Below are positions 8,422-17,035 of a stretch of 64,000 bases of DNA, one piece after another. This DNA is from Prado023 sp963700475. Its GTDB lineage: Bacteria; Actinomycetota; Actinomycetes; S36-B12; CAIYMF01. Every line of letters begins with the position of its first letter. Positions within the stretch are counted from its first letter, which is position 1. The position numbers and the translations under genes were made by a program. The notes under the pieces are model-generated. The model was not told the DNA's origin and did not search any database. It was given only the letters and a program-made list of their open reading frames with translations. The DNA is taken from assembly GCA_963700475.1 (NCBI GenBank), contig CAVOXR010000005.1, positions 1 to 64,000 of the forward strand, read 5' to 3'.

Positions 8422-9468
8422 TCACTCGACGTCGCGTGAGCGCAGGCTCCACCAGCTGATCAGGCATCCGATCGCGACCAAGGTGACCAGGGTGGCGATG
8501 CCGCGGGTGTCGTCGATGCGGATGTACCCGGGGGAGGTCGACCCCTCGGGAAGTAACCCTGCGGTCGGTTGCGCGGCGGCGGGATCGACCAGAACGTCCA
8601 GCCCGCCGGTGAGCCAGGCCGTGGCGTTGGTCTGGATCAGCCATTGGGATCCCCAGGCCCACAGACCCCGGATCAGTGATTCGACCACGACGACGAAGCC
8701 GATCGCGGCTGCGATGGCCCATCCGGTGCTCCGGGTGAGCATCGCCAGGGCGTAGGAGCCGGCGGCGGCCAAACCGGCCAGGGGAACCCATCGGGCAGCG
8801 GACTCCGCGGCCGCGCTCACGCTGGCGGGGTCGTAGCCCGGAATGGACCCGGCAGGTACCTCCAGGGGGTGCGCCTGGGCGATCACCGATCCGAGGGCGA
8901 CCGCGAGCAGCGCGAGGATCGCTTGGACCGCTAGGGCGATCACCAGCAGGACTCCGAGCCGGACGAGGAACACGCGGGTGCGTCGCGGTTCCCAGCTCAG
9001 TAGCAGGCCCATGGTCCGCGCCCCCCAGTCCGCCCCGCCGGAGGTGGCGCCCAGCATGGCCACGACCAGCACACCGATGCCCCCGGCGAGGCCAACCAGA
9101 CCCTCGAACCCACTGCGGTCGAAGGCGCGCTTCGGCAGCATCCACATGGCGTTGGCCTGAGCGTCCTCCTCGGTGGGCTTCCAGCAGGCCATCGCTTTCT
9201 GGTCCTCGGGGATGTTCGGATCGTTGATGCAGTCCTCGTAGAACTGGGTCTGCTCGGCCAGGAACCGCTGTGCCGCAGTGTCGAGATCCGTCGCCGTCAC
9301 CCGCGCGGTGGTGAACCACATGATCGCCGCGACGCCGACTACGGCGAGCAGGGACAGGGCCACCAGCCACCGCAACGATCGGCGCGAGCGGGCCCGAAGG
9401 AACTCCGAGCGCACCAGGCCTCCCAGCGCGGGGGCCTTGGCGGGGGTGGGGGCGATCGTGGCGGTCAT
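8422..9468 (-). CDS. ABC-2-type transporter permease subunit
   Basis: 348 residues. A cytosolic N-terminus is followed by a first membrane helix at about residues 33-53 ('WLVALSLLAVVGVAAIMWF'). Next comes a ~75-residue extracytoplasmic loop with two cysteines, then roughly five further helices ('GGIGVLVVAMLGATSG', 'LLVIALAVQAILALLAVAL', 'LVTLVAIGCLISWW'). Its ATG overlaps the stop of the upstream ATPase gene (ATGA at 9465-9468), so the two are translationally coupled and form an exporter. The cargo is unknown. Confidence 0.88.
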   Translation of the reverse strand: MTATIAPTPAKAPALGGLVRSEFLRARSRRSLRWLVALSLLAVVGVAAIMWFTTARVTATDLDTAAQRFLAEQTQFYEDCINDPNIPEDQKAMACWKPTEEDAQANAMWMLPKRAFDRSGFEGLVGLAGGIGVLVVAMLGATSGGADWGARTMGLLLSWEPRRTRVFLVRLGVLLVIALAVQAILALLAVALGSVIAQAHPLEVPAGSIPGYDPASVSAAAESAARWVPLAGLAAAGSYALAMLTRSTGWAIAAAIGFVVVVESLIRGLWAWGSQWLIQTNATAWLTGGLDVLVDPAAAQPTAGLLPEGSTSPGYIRIDDTRGIATLVTLVAIGCLISWWSLRSRDVE

Positions 9469-10397
9469 GCGGACGCCTCCGTCGTGGCGGTGAGATCCAG
9501 GAATGCGCGCTCCAGGTCCGGGCGCACCGGGGTGATCTCCGCGGCCCAGATGCCCTGGGCGCCGAGGATCGCGTTCACCTGGGCGCCGGCGGGGGAGTCG
9601 ACCTGCACGGTGCCCGGCGGACCAGGGGTGGCCGTCACCCCCGCGCCCGCGAGGACTGCAACGGCCTGGACGGCCTGGTGCTCGTCGTCGAACCGCAGCC
9701 TCAGGGCAGCCGACGATCCGGCCATGGCCAGGACCTCGCTGACCGGCCCCGAGGCCACCAGTCGCCCGCGGACCAGGATCGTCACCGCGTCACACACCGA
9801 CTCGACCTCGGTCAGCAGGTGGCTGGACAGGAACACGGTGGTCCGCCCGTCGCTGCCCAGGGTGCGGATCAGCTCGCGGACCTCGACCATGCCGGCCGGG
9901 TCCAACCCGTTCGTCGGCTCGTCGAGGATCAGCAACTCGGGCGCCTTGAGCATGGCCGCGGCGATGGCCAGGCGTTGACGCATGCCCAGCGAGTAGCCCT
10001 TGACCCGATCGTCGGCCCGCTCAGCCAAGCCGACCAGTTCGAGCAACTGCTCAACCCGCGTGCCGGGGACGTCGGCCAGCCCGGCCAGGATCTGCAGGTT
10101 GCGTCGGCCGGTGAAGGTCGGGAACAACTGGGGTGACTCGACCAGGGCCCCCACCCGGCCCACCACCGCCGGCAGCCCGCGGGGCACGTCCGCGCCTAGC
10201 ACCCGGACGGCGCCTGCATCCGGGGAGACCAGGCCCAGCAGGATCCGGATCGTCGTGGTCTTCCCCGAGCCGTTCGGGCCCAAGAAGCCGTGGACACCAC
10301 CCGAGGCCACGGACAGGGTCAGGTCGTCAACCGCGACGGTCCTGCCCTTGCGCACGCCCCCGTACGTCTTGCGCACCCGCTCCAACTCGATCACCAC
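9465..10397 (-). CDS. ABC transporter ATP-binding protein
   Basis: About 310 residues. The Walker A is GPNGSGKTT, the Q-loop lies in 'ESPQLFPTFTGRRNL', the signature is 'YSLGMRQRLAIAAAM', the Walker B is 'LLILDEPTNG', and the switch His is in 'LSSHLLTEVE'. The ~80-residue C-terminal extension is typical of drug- or bacitracin-type exporters. The start is set at a GTG (10397, or 10394) where 'VVIELERVRKTYG' begins; an ATG at 10430 would add residues without family character. It is the first gene of a two-gene operon with the permease. Confidence 0.9.
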   Translation of the reverse strand: MVIELERVRKTYGGVRKGRTVAVDDLTLSVASGGVHGFLGPNGSGKTTTIRILLGLVSPDAGAVRVLGADVPRGLPAVVGRVGALVESPQLFPTFTGRRNLQILAGLADVPGTRVEQLLELVGLAERADDRVKGYSLGMRQRLAIAAAMLKAPELLILDEPTNGLDPAGMVEVRELIRTLGSDGRTTVFLSSHLLTEVESVCDAVTILVRGRLVASGPVSEVLAMAGSSAALRLRFDDEHQAVQAVAVLAGAGVTATPGPPGTVQVDSPAGAQVNAILGAQGIWAAEITPVRPDLERAFLDLTATTEASA

Positions 10398-10437
10398 GAC
10401 CGCCACCCTAGCCACCCAGCGCGCTACCACCCCTCGT

Positions 10438-10545
10438 GTCGGACTGGGGTGTGCGGCTCCCAGTGGTCACTCAGTGTGACTGACGATGGGGCTGGCCAGC
10501 CTTGCCGTCGACAGCCATGCTCAGACTCCCGTGCCCGGCTTGCCC
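10438..10545. repeat. Dispersed degenerate intergenic repeat, copy B
   Basis: It contains 'tcggactggggtgt' and 'ggtcactcagtgtgactgac', matching copy A (4722-4915) and the copy at 50381-50470. The following 'ctggccagccttgccg', running on to 'catgctcagactcccg', matches copy C at 11589-11636. It lies directly upstream of the acyltransferase gene, with copy C directly downstream in the same orientation. Confidence 0.6.
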
Positions 10546-10683
10546 GGGGAGATGCGGCATCATCCTGGGGCGCTTCTGTGGCGCAAGTTGTCGTGGCTAC
10601 GATGCCTCGATGCGCGTTCGTGGCGATTCCCGGGGGACGTGGGTGGGGGTTGTTGTGCCTGGGCTGCAGCAAGGCCCGGTCGG

Positions 10684-11583
10684 GTGACCGTGTCCGAGCA
10701 GGCGGCGTACCTGGCCTATGCCGGGGGTTGGGCTGCTGTGCGTCACCTGCCGCGGCGGGTGGCCTACGCCTCGTTCGAGGGGGTGGCCGACCAGTTGTGG
10801 CGTCGGAACCGGTCGGGAGTCCGGCGTCTGGAGGCCAACCTCGCGCGCGTGCTAGGGCCCGGGGCCAGCCCTGGGGAAGTCCGAGAGCTTTCCCGGGAGG
10901 GGATGCGCTCTTACATGCGCTACTGGTGTGACGCCTTCCGACTCCCGGACTGGAGCGATGACGAGCTCGACGACTTCGAGTTCCCGGGGATCGAGCATGT
11001 GCTGTCGCCCATGCGGGCCGGCCGCGGGGCCATCGTGGTGGTGCCGCACATGGGCAACTGGGACCACATCGGCGCTTATGCGGCGCGCCACATCGCTCCG
11101 GTGACGACGGTCATCGAGCGGCTCAGGCCGGACAAGTTGTTCCAGGAGTTCGTGGAGATGCGAACCTCCCGGGGAATCACAGTCTTCGGCCACGACGATC
11201 CAGGGGCGATGGACGGCCTGCGCGAGACGCTGATCAGAGGCGGATTGGTCGCACTGATCTCCGACCGCGACCTGTCAGCCAAGGGAATCGAGGTCACCTT
11301 CTTCGGCCAGACCGCGAGGTTCCCAGCGGGGGCGGCCGCCCTGGCGATCGACACCGGGGCCGCTCTCGTCCCGCTGGGCATGTATTGGACGGGTCAGCGG
11401 AACGCCAGTCGGGCCTACCCCGAGTTGACTCTGCCCACGAAGGGCGATCGAGCCCAGCAGATCCGCGACACGACGAGAATGGTTGCCGCGTCCTTCGAGC
11501 CCATGATCCGTGAGCATCCCGCTGACTGGCACATGTTGCAGCGGCTCTGGGTGGCTGACCTCGACCCGGCGCGGCCCGTGTGA
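10684..11583 (+). CDS. Lysophospholipid acyltransferase family protein, PatA-like
   Basis: About 299 residues from GTG 10684 (10690 is an alternative GTG); PatA proteins are about 300 residues. The family catalytic motif H-x4-D is present in 'VPHMGNWDHIG', followed by 'TTVIERLRPDKLF' and 'LISDRDLSAKGIEV', the pattern of LpxL/HtrB-like and phosphatidylinositol-mannoside acyltransferases. It would acylate a lipid at the inner face of the membrane. The pgsA and pimA genes that normally flank patA are absent. It stands alone between two direct copies of the dispersed repeat. Confidence 0.82.
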   Translation: MTVSEQAAYLAYAGGWAAVRHLPRRVAYASFEGVADQLWRRNRSGVRRLEANLARVLGPGASPGEVRELSREGMRSYMRYWCDAFRLPDWSDDELDDFEFPGIEHVLSPMRAGRGAIVVVPHMGNWDHIGAYAARHIAPVTTVIERLRPDKLFQEFVEMRTSRGITVFGHDDPGAMDGLRETLIRGGLVALISDRDLSAKGIEVTFFGQTARFPAGAAALAIDTGAALVPLGMYWTGQRNASRAYPELTLPTKGDRAQQIRDTTRMVAASFEPMIREHPADWHMLQRLWVADLDPARPV

Positions 11584-12094
11584 CTGATGACCGGTCTGGC
11601 CGGCCCTGCCGACGGCAGACATACTGAGTCATCCGGGAACGGCTTCCCGGCAGCCCAGAAGGCGCCCATTCCGCCCAGAATGCAGCGCCTACTTGTCCGG
11701 CTGAACTACCGGATCTGCATGTCGATGGGTGCCTGCTGTCGCAAGGGCTGTCAACGTCGGCGCTGCTGCAGCTCTGGCGGGGACATGACCCGCGCGCCGG
11801 GCGGACAGCGGCGGGTCATGGTCCAAACCAAGCACCGCTGCTGACGGAAGCAGGCCGTCAGTGGGCGCCCGCGGAGGGAGCTCCAGACCATTGGTGCCGG
11901 GCCGGTCGAACAGGTGCCCGGTGATCGGCCCGGAGGCGGCCGGGCTCCCGAACCTCAGTGCGGGTCAGACCCCCGCCGCCCGCTGGCGCGCAGGCTGCGC
12001 GGGGGCCTCACCCGCTACAGGTATCAGTGACTCACCGTCATGCGAAGGGCCATGCCGACTCGGGCGGCCCTTGGTCGTGCGGGCCGGAGCCGGA
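11584..12094. repeat. Intergenic stretch with repeat copy C and a perfect hairpin
   Basis: Copy C of the dispersed repeat (11589-11636, 'tgaccggtctggccggccct' onward to 'catactgagtcatccggg') begins at the acyltransferase stop. It ends in a perfect 7-bp hairpin, CCGGGAA at 11633-11639 and TTCCCGG at 11644-11650. No T-run follows, so it is not a standard terminator. A weaker match ('gtgactcaccgtcatgcgaa' then 'ccatgccgactcggg') lies at 12028-12064. No gene was recognised in the remainder. Confidence 0.5.
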
Positions 12095-13411
12095 TCATTC
12101 GTCGCGATCACTGTGGTCATGATTGTCGTGGTGGCCGTCCCACCAGTCCCCGCGCTCGGGGATCGCTCGTATCACCCGGTTCGCGGTCCGGTGGCCCAGG
12201 TCGTAGGTGTCCTCCATCGCGGTCCGGAAGTGGAGTCCACCCCAGATCCGGGCGTTCAGGGCATCATGCTCGAGGGCGCTGAGTGAGGTGTAGGTCCGGG
12301 TCAGTTCACCGGCCTTGAGCACGAGGGTGGTGTGGTCTCCGAGGGTCCGGCGGAGCACCTGTGCGAATGGCGCGGTTGCCGACGCGTTGCCGCTGGTGTA
12401 GTCGGAGTATGCGGGATTGGCGACGAGCGGAGCCCAAGGCACGGTCCCCGGGTGGGGGTTGGTCGCCGGGTTGCCGTCAGTCAGGGCGCCGGCGATCGCC
12501 TGGAACGGCCGCCAGAAGCCAACCTCGTACTTCAGCCGCCACGTCTGGAGGAACGTGGTGACAACGGCGGCGTCGATCTGGGCGAAGAGCCGCGTCGTGG
12601 CCAACAGTCCCATCGGGTCAGCCTCGAGCAGGTCGCACAGTGCGCCGCGGTAGATGGGGACCGGGTTGTTGGCGAAGAACTTGGCGATGTCGGTCTGCTC
12701 CTGGGTTCGATCCGTGAGGGGCGCGTTGAGCTCACCGGCCTTGCGTACCTCCTCGTAGTCCCGTGCGTAGGCGGCACTGGTGAGCGCGTCGGGACCATCG
12801 ACCTTGACGGGCCTGACGTCGATGACGGGCTTGACGAAGCCGAGCCAGTACAGTGCCATGCCGCTTGCCGGCGGTTGCCAGATCCCGGGAGCCGGGGCCT
12901 TTGAGTAGGGGGCCACGGTGCTTCCGTCGGCGAAGACGTTGTTGCGCCCGTCACCGACCCGAGAGGCGATCATCTCGTCGGCGGCGGCAGCGCCTATGGC
13001 GACCCCGAGGGCCTCCTTCCTGCCGTCAGGGACCGGCACGAGGCTGGCGGCCAGGTCGGCGGCGAGCGCTGCGCCCGAGGCGGGGAAGTACTCGAGGAGC
13101 ACGTCGTGGGCGGCCGTGGCGACCGCGGCGGCAGCCACCTGCGGGCCGCGCCGCTGGGCCTTGACCGCGGCGTCATGCACCGCGAGCGAGGTGAACGCGA
13201 GGTACAGCGCCCCATCCGGGGGTGCCTTGGCCCCCTCGGCGTAGATGGTGCGGTTCGCCGTCCGCTGCCAGGAGACTGCTGTCGACGACGCGAGGTCGCG
13301 CGCTTCGGACTTTCCGTTCTGCGCGGCGACCGGCCCGGCGAGCGGGACGACGAGGAGGGGGGAGAGCAGGGCGGACGCGGCGGCCGCGACGGCTGGGCGA
13401 GGTAAGGACAT
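12095..13411 (-). CDS. Vanadium-dependent haloperoxidase-like (PAP2/haloperoxidase fold) secreted protein
   Basis: 438 residues with an export signal (hydrophobic run about 7-30, ending 'GPVAAQN'). The vanadate-pocket motifs are K-x6-RP (Lys294, Arg301 in 'KYEVGFWRP'), 'DYTSGNAS' (Ser340-Gly341) and 'ARIWGGLHFRTAMED' (Arg388, His394, Asp401). The residue after Ser-Gly, normally the acid-base His of 'PSGH', is Asn342, so halide oxidation may be impaired or a different reaction catalysed. The C-terminus is rich in His and Asp ('DGHHDNHDHSDRDE'), a possible metal-binding tail. Phosphatases share this fold. It stands alone. Confidence 0.85.
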   Translation of the reverse strand: MSLPRPAVAAAASALLSPLLVVPLAGPVAAQNGKSEARDLASSTAVSWQRTANRTIYAEGAKAPPDGALYLAFTSLAVHDAAVKAQRRGPQVAAAAVATAAHDVLLEYFPASGAALAADLAASLVPVPDGRKEALGVAIGAAAADEMIASRVGDGRNNVFADGSTVAPYSKAPAPGIWQPPASGMALYWLGFVKPVIDVRPVKVDGPDALTSAAYARDYEEVRKAGELNAPLTDRTQEQTDIAKFFANNPVPIYRGALCDLLEADPMGLLATTRLFAQIDAAVVTTFLQTWRLKYEVGFWRPFQAIAGALTDGNPATNPHPGTVPWAPLVANPAYSDYTSGNASATAPFAQVLRRTLGDHTTLVLKAGELTRTYTSLSALEHDALNARIWGGLHFRTAMEDTYDLGHRTANRVIRAIPERGDWWDGHHDNHDHSDRDE

Positions 13412-13690
13412 GGACAGGCACCTTTCTGGTTGGGTGTAAGTGCGACGCTGCGGCCGGGCCCTGACAGATCGCTGACGATCCGTCGACGGTCCGTCGACAG
13501 AGAGGCAGCGGGACCGACGGGCGGGAGGTCAGGCCCGGTCATCTCCTCTTTCCATGGCCCCCACTAGCGTTCTGCGCCGGAAGTGCGCTGCAATGGTCGG
13601 GCGTGGGATTGCCGGATCTGGTCGGGGGGCTTCGAGGACTTTGACGCTCACCTTCTTTCTCTCCGCTGATGCCGAGGGCTTGGCCGACCG

Positions 13691-14434
13691 TCATTCGTCG
13701 GGCTTGACGAACACGATCGAGTCGAAGACGGCGCGTGCCTCTTGCCTCAGCGCCGGATCGATCGATTCGTCGGGGTACCTCAGCGCGATCACGGCGCGCT
13801 CGCCATTCAGGTCGACTGCTCGGTAGGTTTCGCGCTCGCCCACAGTTGCGTACGCCGTTCCGTTGCAGTCCTGCGCAAAATCCGAGTAGATGCAGGTCTT
13901 ATCGCCGTCGCAGTTGGTGACGTCGACGTCACTCTCGGCGGCGTGGTCGAACTCGAAGCCGGCGTAGTCGCCCACCATGACCTCGACGGCAGGGCTGCTT
14001 ACCGTTGACTTCTGCGCCGCCATCGCCTCGACGAACGCCTCAACCGTCGGATCGATCCTGACGAGCGCGCCCTCCCAGGCGCATGCGTCCGTCGGCACAT
14101 AGGCGACGGGGTAGAAGAACAGGGCGACATTCCATGAATTGAGGAGATCCGGGTCGTCCTTGCCCAGGCTCGCGCCGTCGAAGGTCTCCCAGCCGTCCGG
14201 GACGGTGATCTCGAAGGGCACCGGGTAGCCGGTCACGAGGTAGGTGCCGGCGTCGATCCAACCGCTCTCCGGGAACGGTGCGATCGTGTCAGCCTCCGCG
14301 GTCGATGCGGGGGACGGCGGTTCGGTCGCGGTGCACGCGGCGAGGCCGACGCATGCCAGGAATGCGACGGCAACACGCACATGCCGCGAGCGTGTCGCGT
14401 GTGCGGCGCGCGGGCGCCGGATGGAAGTCCACAT
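13691..14434 (-). CDS. Putative lipoprotein, paralogue of the one at 37933-38721
   Basis: 247 residues from ATG 14434, with the ribosome-binding site GGAAGGGA upstream; the longer in-frame extension is rejected. The signal sequence ends in a lipobox (LAAC), so it is probably a membrane-anchored exported protein. The mature part has 'DAGTYLVTGYP', 'VPDGWETFDG', 'NVALFFYPV', 'EVMVGDYAGFEF' and a C-terminal 'RAVFDSIVF'. The same order of motifs is found in the lipoprotein at 37933-38721. It is divergent from the BTAD regulator and shares a 153-bp promoter region with repeated TATCAG elements. Function is unknown. Confidence 0.82.
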   Translation of the reverse strand: MWTSIRRPRAAHATRSRHVRVAVAFLACVGLAACTATEPPSPASTAEADTIAPFPESGWIDAGTYLVTGYPVPFEITVPDGWETFDGASLGKDDPDLLNSWNVALFFYPVAYVPTDACAWEGALVRIDPTVEAFVEAMAAQKSTVSSPAVEVMVGDYAGFEFDHAAESDVDVTNCDGDKTCIYSDFAQDCNGTAYATVGERETYRAVDLNGERAVIALRYPDESIDPALRQEARAVFDSIVFVKPDE

Positions 14435-14497
14435 GTCACGTCCCTTCCTTCGATCCCTGCAGCACCGTGGCTGCTCGATCAGTGAAGGACACGTCCG

Positions 14498-14547
14498 TAT
14501 CAGCAGCATAACGGCGCCCATCGCGGGCTGTATCAGCCCGCTATCAG
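14498..14547. promoter_or_regulatory. Candidate SARP-type operator between divergent genes
   Basis: TATCAG occurs at 14498-14503, 14531-14536 and 14542-14547. The last two are 11 bp apart and the first is 33 bp (three turns) before the second. SARP/BTAD regulators classically bind direct heptameric repeats with 11-bp spacing. An inverted repeat GCGGGCT-gtatc-AGCCCGC (14523-14541) overlaps them. On the minus strand a possible -10 (TATGCT) lies about 14 bp beyond the repeats, suitable for driving the lipoprotein gene. Binding is inferred, not shown. Confidence 0.45.
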
Positions 14548-14587
14548 CCGTCTTGACGGATGTGGGAGTCGGGGTCACTGTGGCGTC

Positions 14588-17035
14588 ATGGAGGTGCGCG
14601 TCCTCGGAGCGCTGACGCTCGACGACGGCCGGGTCCCGCTGGCTCCTCGGGACCGGGCCGTGATGGGTGCGCTCACGATCCGGCTCGGAGCATCCCTGTC
14701 CGTGGAGTCCCTCGCGGCGGCGGTCTGGGGCGATGATCCACCCGCCTCATGGTCGGATGTCATCCGCGGTTGCGTCATGCGGTTGCGCCGGGTCATCGCG
14801 CCAGACGGGATCGAGACCACCCCGCACGGGTACCGACTGGTACCGGGGCATATTGAGGTCGACGCGGAGCGGTTCGAGAGACTCGTCACGCGGGGTTCGC
14901 AGCAGCTGGAGTTGGGTGAGCCGGAGCGGGCCGCGCACACGTTCTCGGAGGCGCTCGCGTTGTGGCGGGGCGAGCCCTTCGTCGAGCTCCCCGATTGGGA
15001 GCCGGCTCGGATCGCCGCGGGTCGACTGGAGGAGATGCGGCTCGGTGTCGAGGAGCTGCTCCTGGATGCGCGGCTGCAGGCGGGTGAGGTTGCGGAGGTG
15101 ACCGCGTTGGCGCGCGCTCGCGTCGCCGAGGCACCGTTGCGCGAGCGGCGCTGGGTCGTGTTGAGCGTGGCGCAGTACCGGCAGGGTCGGCAAGCGGATG
15201 CGCTCGCCACGGTGCGCCGGGCGCGGGGGCTGCTCGCCGCCGAGCTCGGTCTGGATCCGTGTACGGAGCTCGCCGAGCTGGAGCAGGCGATCCTCCGCCA
15301 GGATCCCGCGCTGCTGTCCGACCGGGTGTTCCGGGCCGCGAGCCCGGAGTGTCCGTACTTCGGCCTGCCTCCCGCGGGCGTGGGGGACGCCGAGCGGTAC
15401 TTCGGTCGTGAGCGGGAGCTGGCCGGCGCAGTGCGGGCGCTCGAGGAGCACGGTGTGCTGCTCGTCGCGGGCTCATCGGGCGTCGGGAAGTCCTCATTCG
15501 TCAGGGCCGGGATCGGTGCGCAGTTCCTCGCGCGCGGCATCGAGGTCGCCATTGTGACGCCCGGCGAGCATCCGATCGACGCCCTGCGCGACGTCGATCT
15601 TGCTGTGGGAGGCTCGCTGCTCGTCGTCGATCAATGCGAGCAGGCGTTCGCCGCGGACGACCCCGCCGAGATCCGGGAGTTCTTCGACGCGCTGTCGCAG
15701 ATGGCTTTCCGTGGCATGCTCGTCGTGGCGATCCGCGCCGACCGTCTCGGGGACCTCGCCGATCACGAAGGCTACGCCCAGGCCATCGAGTCCCACATGC
15801 TGATGCTCACCGCGCTGAGCCTCGAGGGACTGCGGACCGTGATCGAGAAGCCCGCAGAGCAGGCCGGGCTCATCCTGGAGCCGGGCCTGGTCGAGATCCT
15901 CGTCCGCGACGCTGATGGGCGGACCCTTCCGCTGCTGTCTCACGCGTTGCGTCAGGTGTGGTCACGCCGTGAAGGGCGCGTTCTGACTGTCGATGGGTAC
16001 CGGGCATCCGGTGAGATCGACGGTGCCGTCGCGAAGACCGCGGAAGAAGTGTTCGCCGCGCTCTCCGCGGACGGGCAGCGGATGCTGCGCGACATCCTCC
16101 TGCGCCTGGTCGAGGCCTCCCCGGGCGGCGCGGTGATAGCGCGCCGGGTGGAGCGCACGCGGATCGCGATCGACGACGCCCATGGGCAGATCGTCGATCG
16201 GCTGGTCGATGCGCGGCTGCTCACGACCGATCAGGAGTCCGTGCAGGTGTCGCACGAAGCCCTCGCCCGGGAGTGGCCACGGCTCAAGGACTGGCTTGCC
16301 GATGATGTCGAGGGCCAGCGGATCATGCGACACCTGACTGCCACGGCCGCGGCCTGGGATGCGATGGGACGACCCGACAGCGAGATCTATCGCGGCGCCC
16401 GGCTCACGACCGCCCAGCACTGGCGGGATGCAGTCGATCCCGCACTCACGTCAGTCGAGCGAGCGTTCCTCGACGCCTCCGCAGCCCATGAGACCGCAGG
16501 ACTCGCGGCCGCACAGAGCCAGCTGCGCAAAGAGCAGCGGATGGTGCGACGACTGTCCTGGGTATCGGCCGGCGCAGCCACTCTCGCGATCGCCACGGTC
16601 ACCGCGGGCCTCATCGCCGGGTTCCAGGCGAACCTCGCGGGCGAACGCGCCACGGTCGCAGAAGCACGGCGCGTCGCCGCGCTCGCGATCGAGGAACCGG
16701 ACTTCGATCGTGCGCTGCTGCTCGCCCTGGAGGCCATCCAGCTCTGGGACGATTCCGAGGCACGCGTCAACCTGGTACGCGTCCTCTCACGCGCGCCCCG
16801 GCTGACAAGCATCATCCACATCCCAGGAAGACGGAGTCGCACCCGTGAGCATGTCGCTCGCCGAAGACGGGACTCGAGCATCCGTCATCGACAGCAACCA
16901 CGATGTCCGCCTCTTCGATCTCGACGACCGGTCCCAGCTCGCCAAGTACGCGCCGTTCTCCAACCTGGTGGTGACCTCGGCGATCGACCCGGTCACCGGG
17001 GCGGTCGCGGTCAGCGAGACATCGGACCCCTGTAA
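14588..17035 (+). CDS. BTAD/SARP transcriptional regulator with nSTAND ATPase domain (N-terminal part, frameshifted)
   Basis: 815 residues are read in this frame, of which about 745 are genuine. The order is: OmpR-type winged helix (1-90, 'MEVRVLGALTLDDG'), bacterial transcriptional activation domain (about 95-240), P-loop nSTAND ATPase with Walker A 'GSSGVGKSS' (Lys301) and Walker B 'LLVVDQCEQ' (Asp348), then a membrane-spanning helix near residues 655-675. Sense sequence ends at 'LTSIIHIPG' near base 16827; the last ~70 residues are out-of-frame. Removing one A from 'ggaagacgga' restores reading into the beta-propeller at 16845-17984. The intact protein would be about 1,130 residues, as in AfsR-like regulators. 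It probably controls the divergent lipoprotein gene. Confidence 0.88.
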   Translation: MEVRVLGALTLDDGRVPLAPRDRAVMGALTIRLGASLSVESLAAAVWGDDPPASWSDVIRGCVMRLRRVIAPDGIETTPHGYRLVPGHIEVDAERFERLVTRGSQQLELGEPERAAHTFSEALALWRGEPFVELPDWEPARIAAGRLEEMRLGVEELLLDARLQAGEVAEVTALARARVAEAPLRERRWVVLSVAQYRQGRQADALATVRRARGLLAAELGLDPCTELAELEQAILRQDPALLSDRVFRAASPECPYFGLPPAGVGDAERYFGRERELAGAVRALEEHGVLLVAGSSGVGKSSFVRAGIGAQFLARGIEVAIVTPGEHPIDALRDVDLAVGGSLLVVDQCEQAFAADDPAEIREFFDALSQMAFRGMLVVAIRADRLGDLADHEGYAQAIESHMLMLTALSLEGLRTVIEKPAEQAGLILEPGLVEILVRDADGRTLPLLSHALRQVWSRREGRVLTVDGYRASGEIDGAVAKTAEEVFAALSADGQRMLRDILLRLVEASPGGAVIARRVERTRIAIDDAHGQIVDRLVDARLLTTDQESVQVSHEALAREWPRLKDWLADDVEGQRIMRHLTATAAAWDAMGRPDSEIYRGARLTTAQHWRDAVDPALTSVERAFLDASAAHETAGLAAAQSQLRKEQRMVRRLSWVSAGAATLAIATVTAGLIAGFQANLAGERATVAEARRVAALAIEEPDFDRALLLALEAIQLWDDSEARVNLVRVLSRAPRLTSIIHIPGRRSRTREHVARRRRDSSIRHRQQPRCPPLRSRRPVPARQVRAVLQPGGDLGDRPGHRGGRGQRDIGPL

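Noticed and set aside
11633..11650. Intrinsic terminator after the acyltransferase
   Set aside because: The hairpin CCGGGAA-CGGC-TTCCCGG is perfect but no T-run follows, and it is part of a dispersed repeat.
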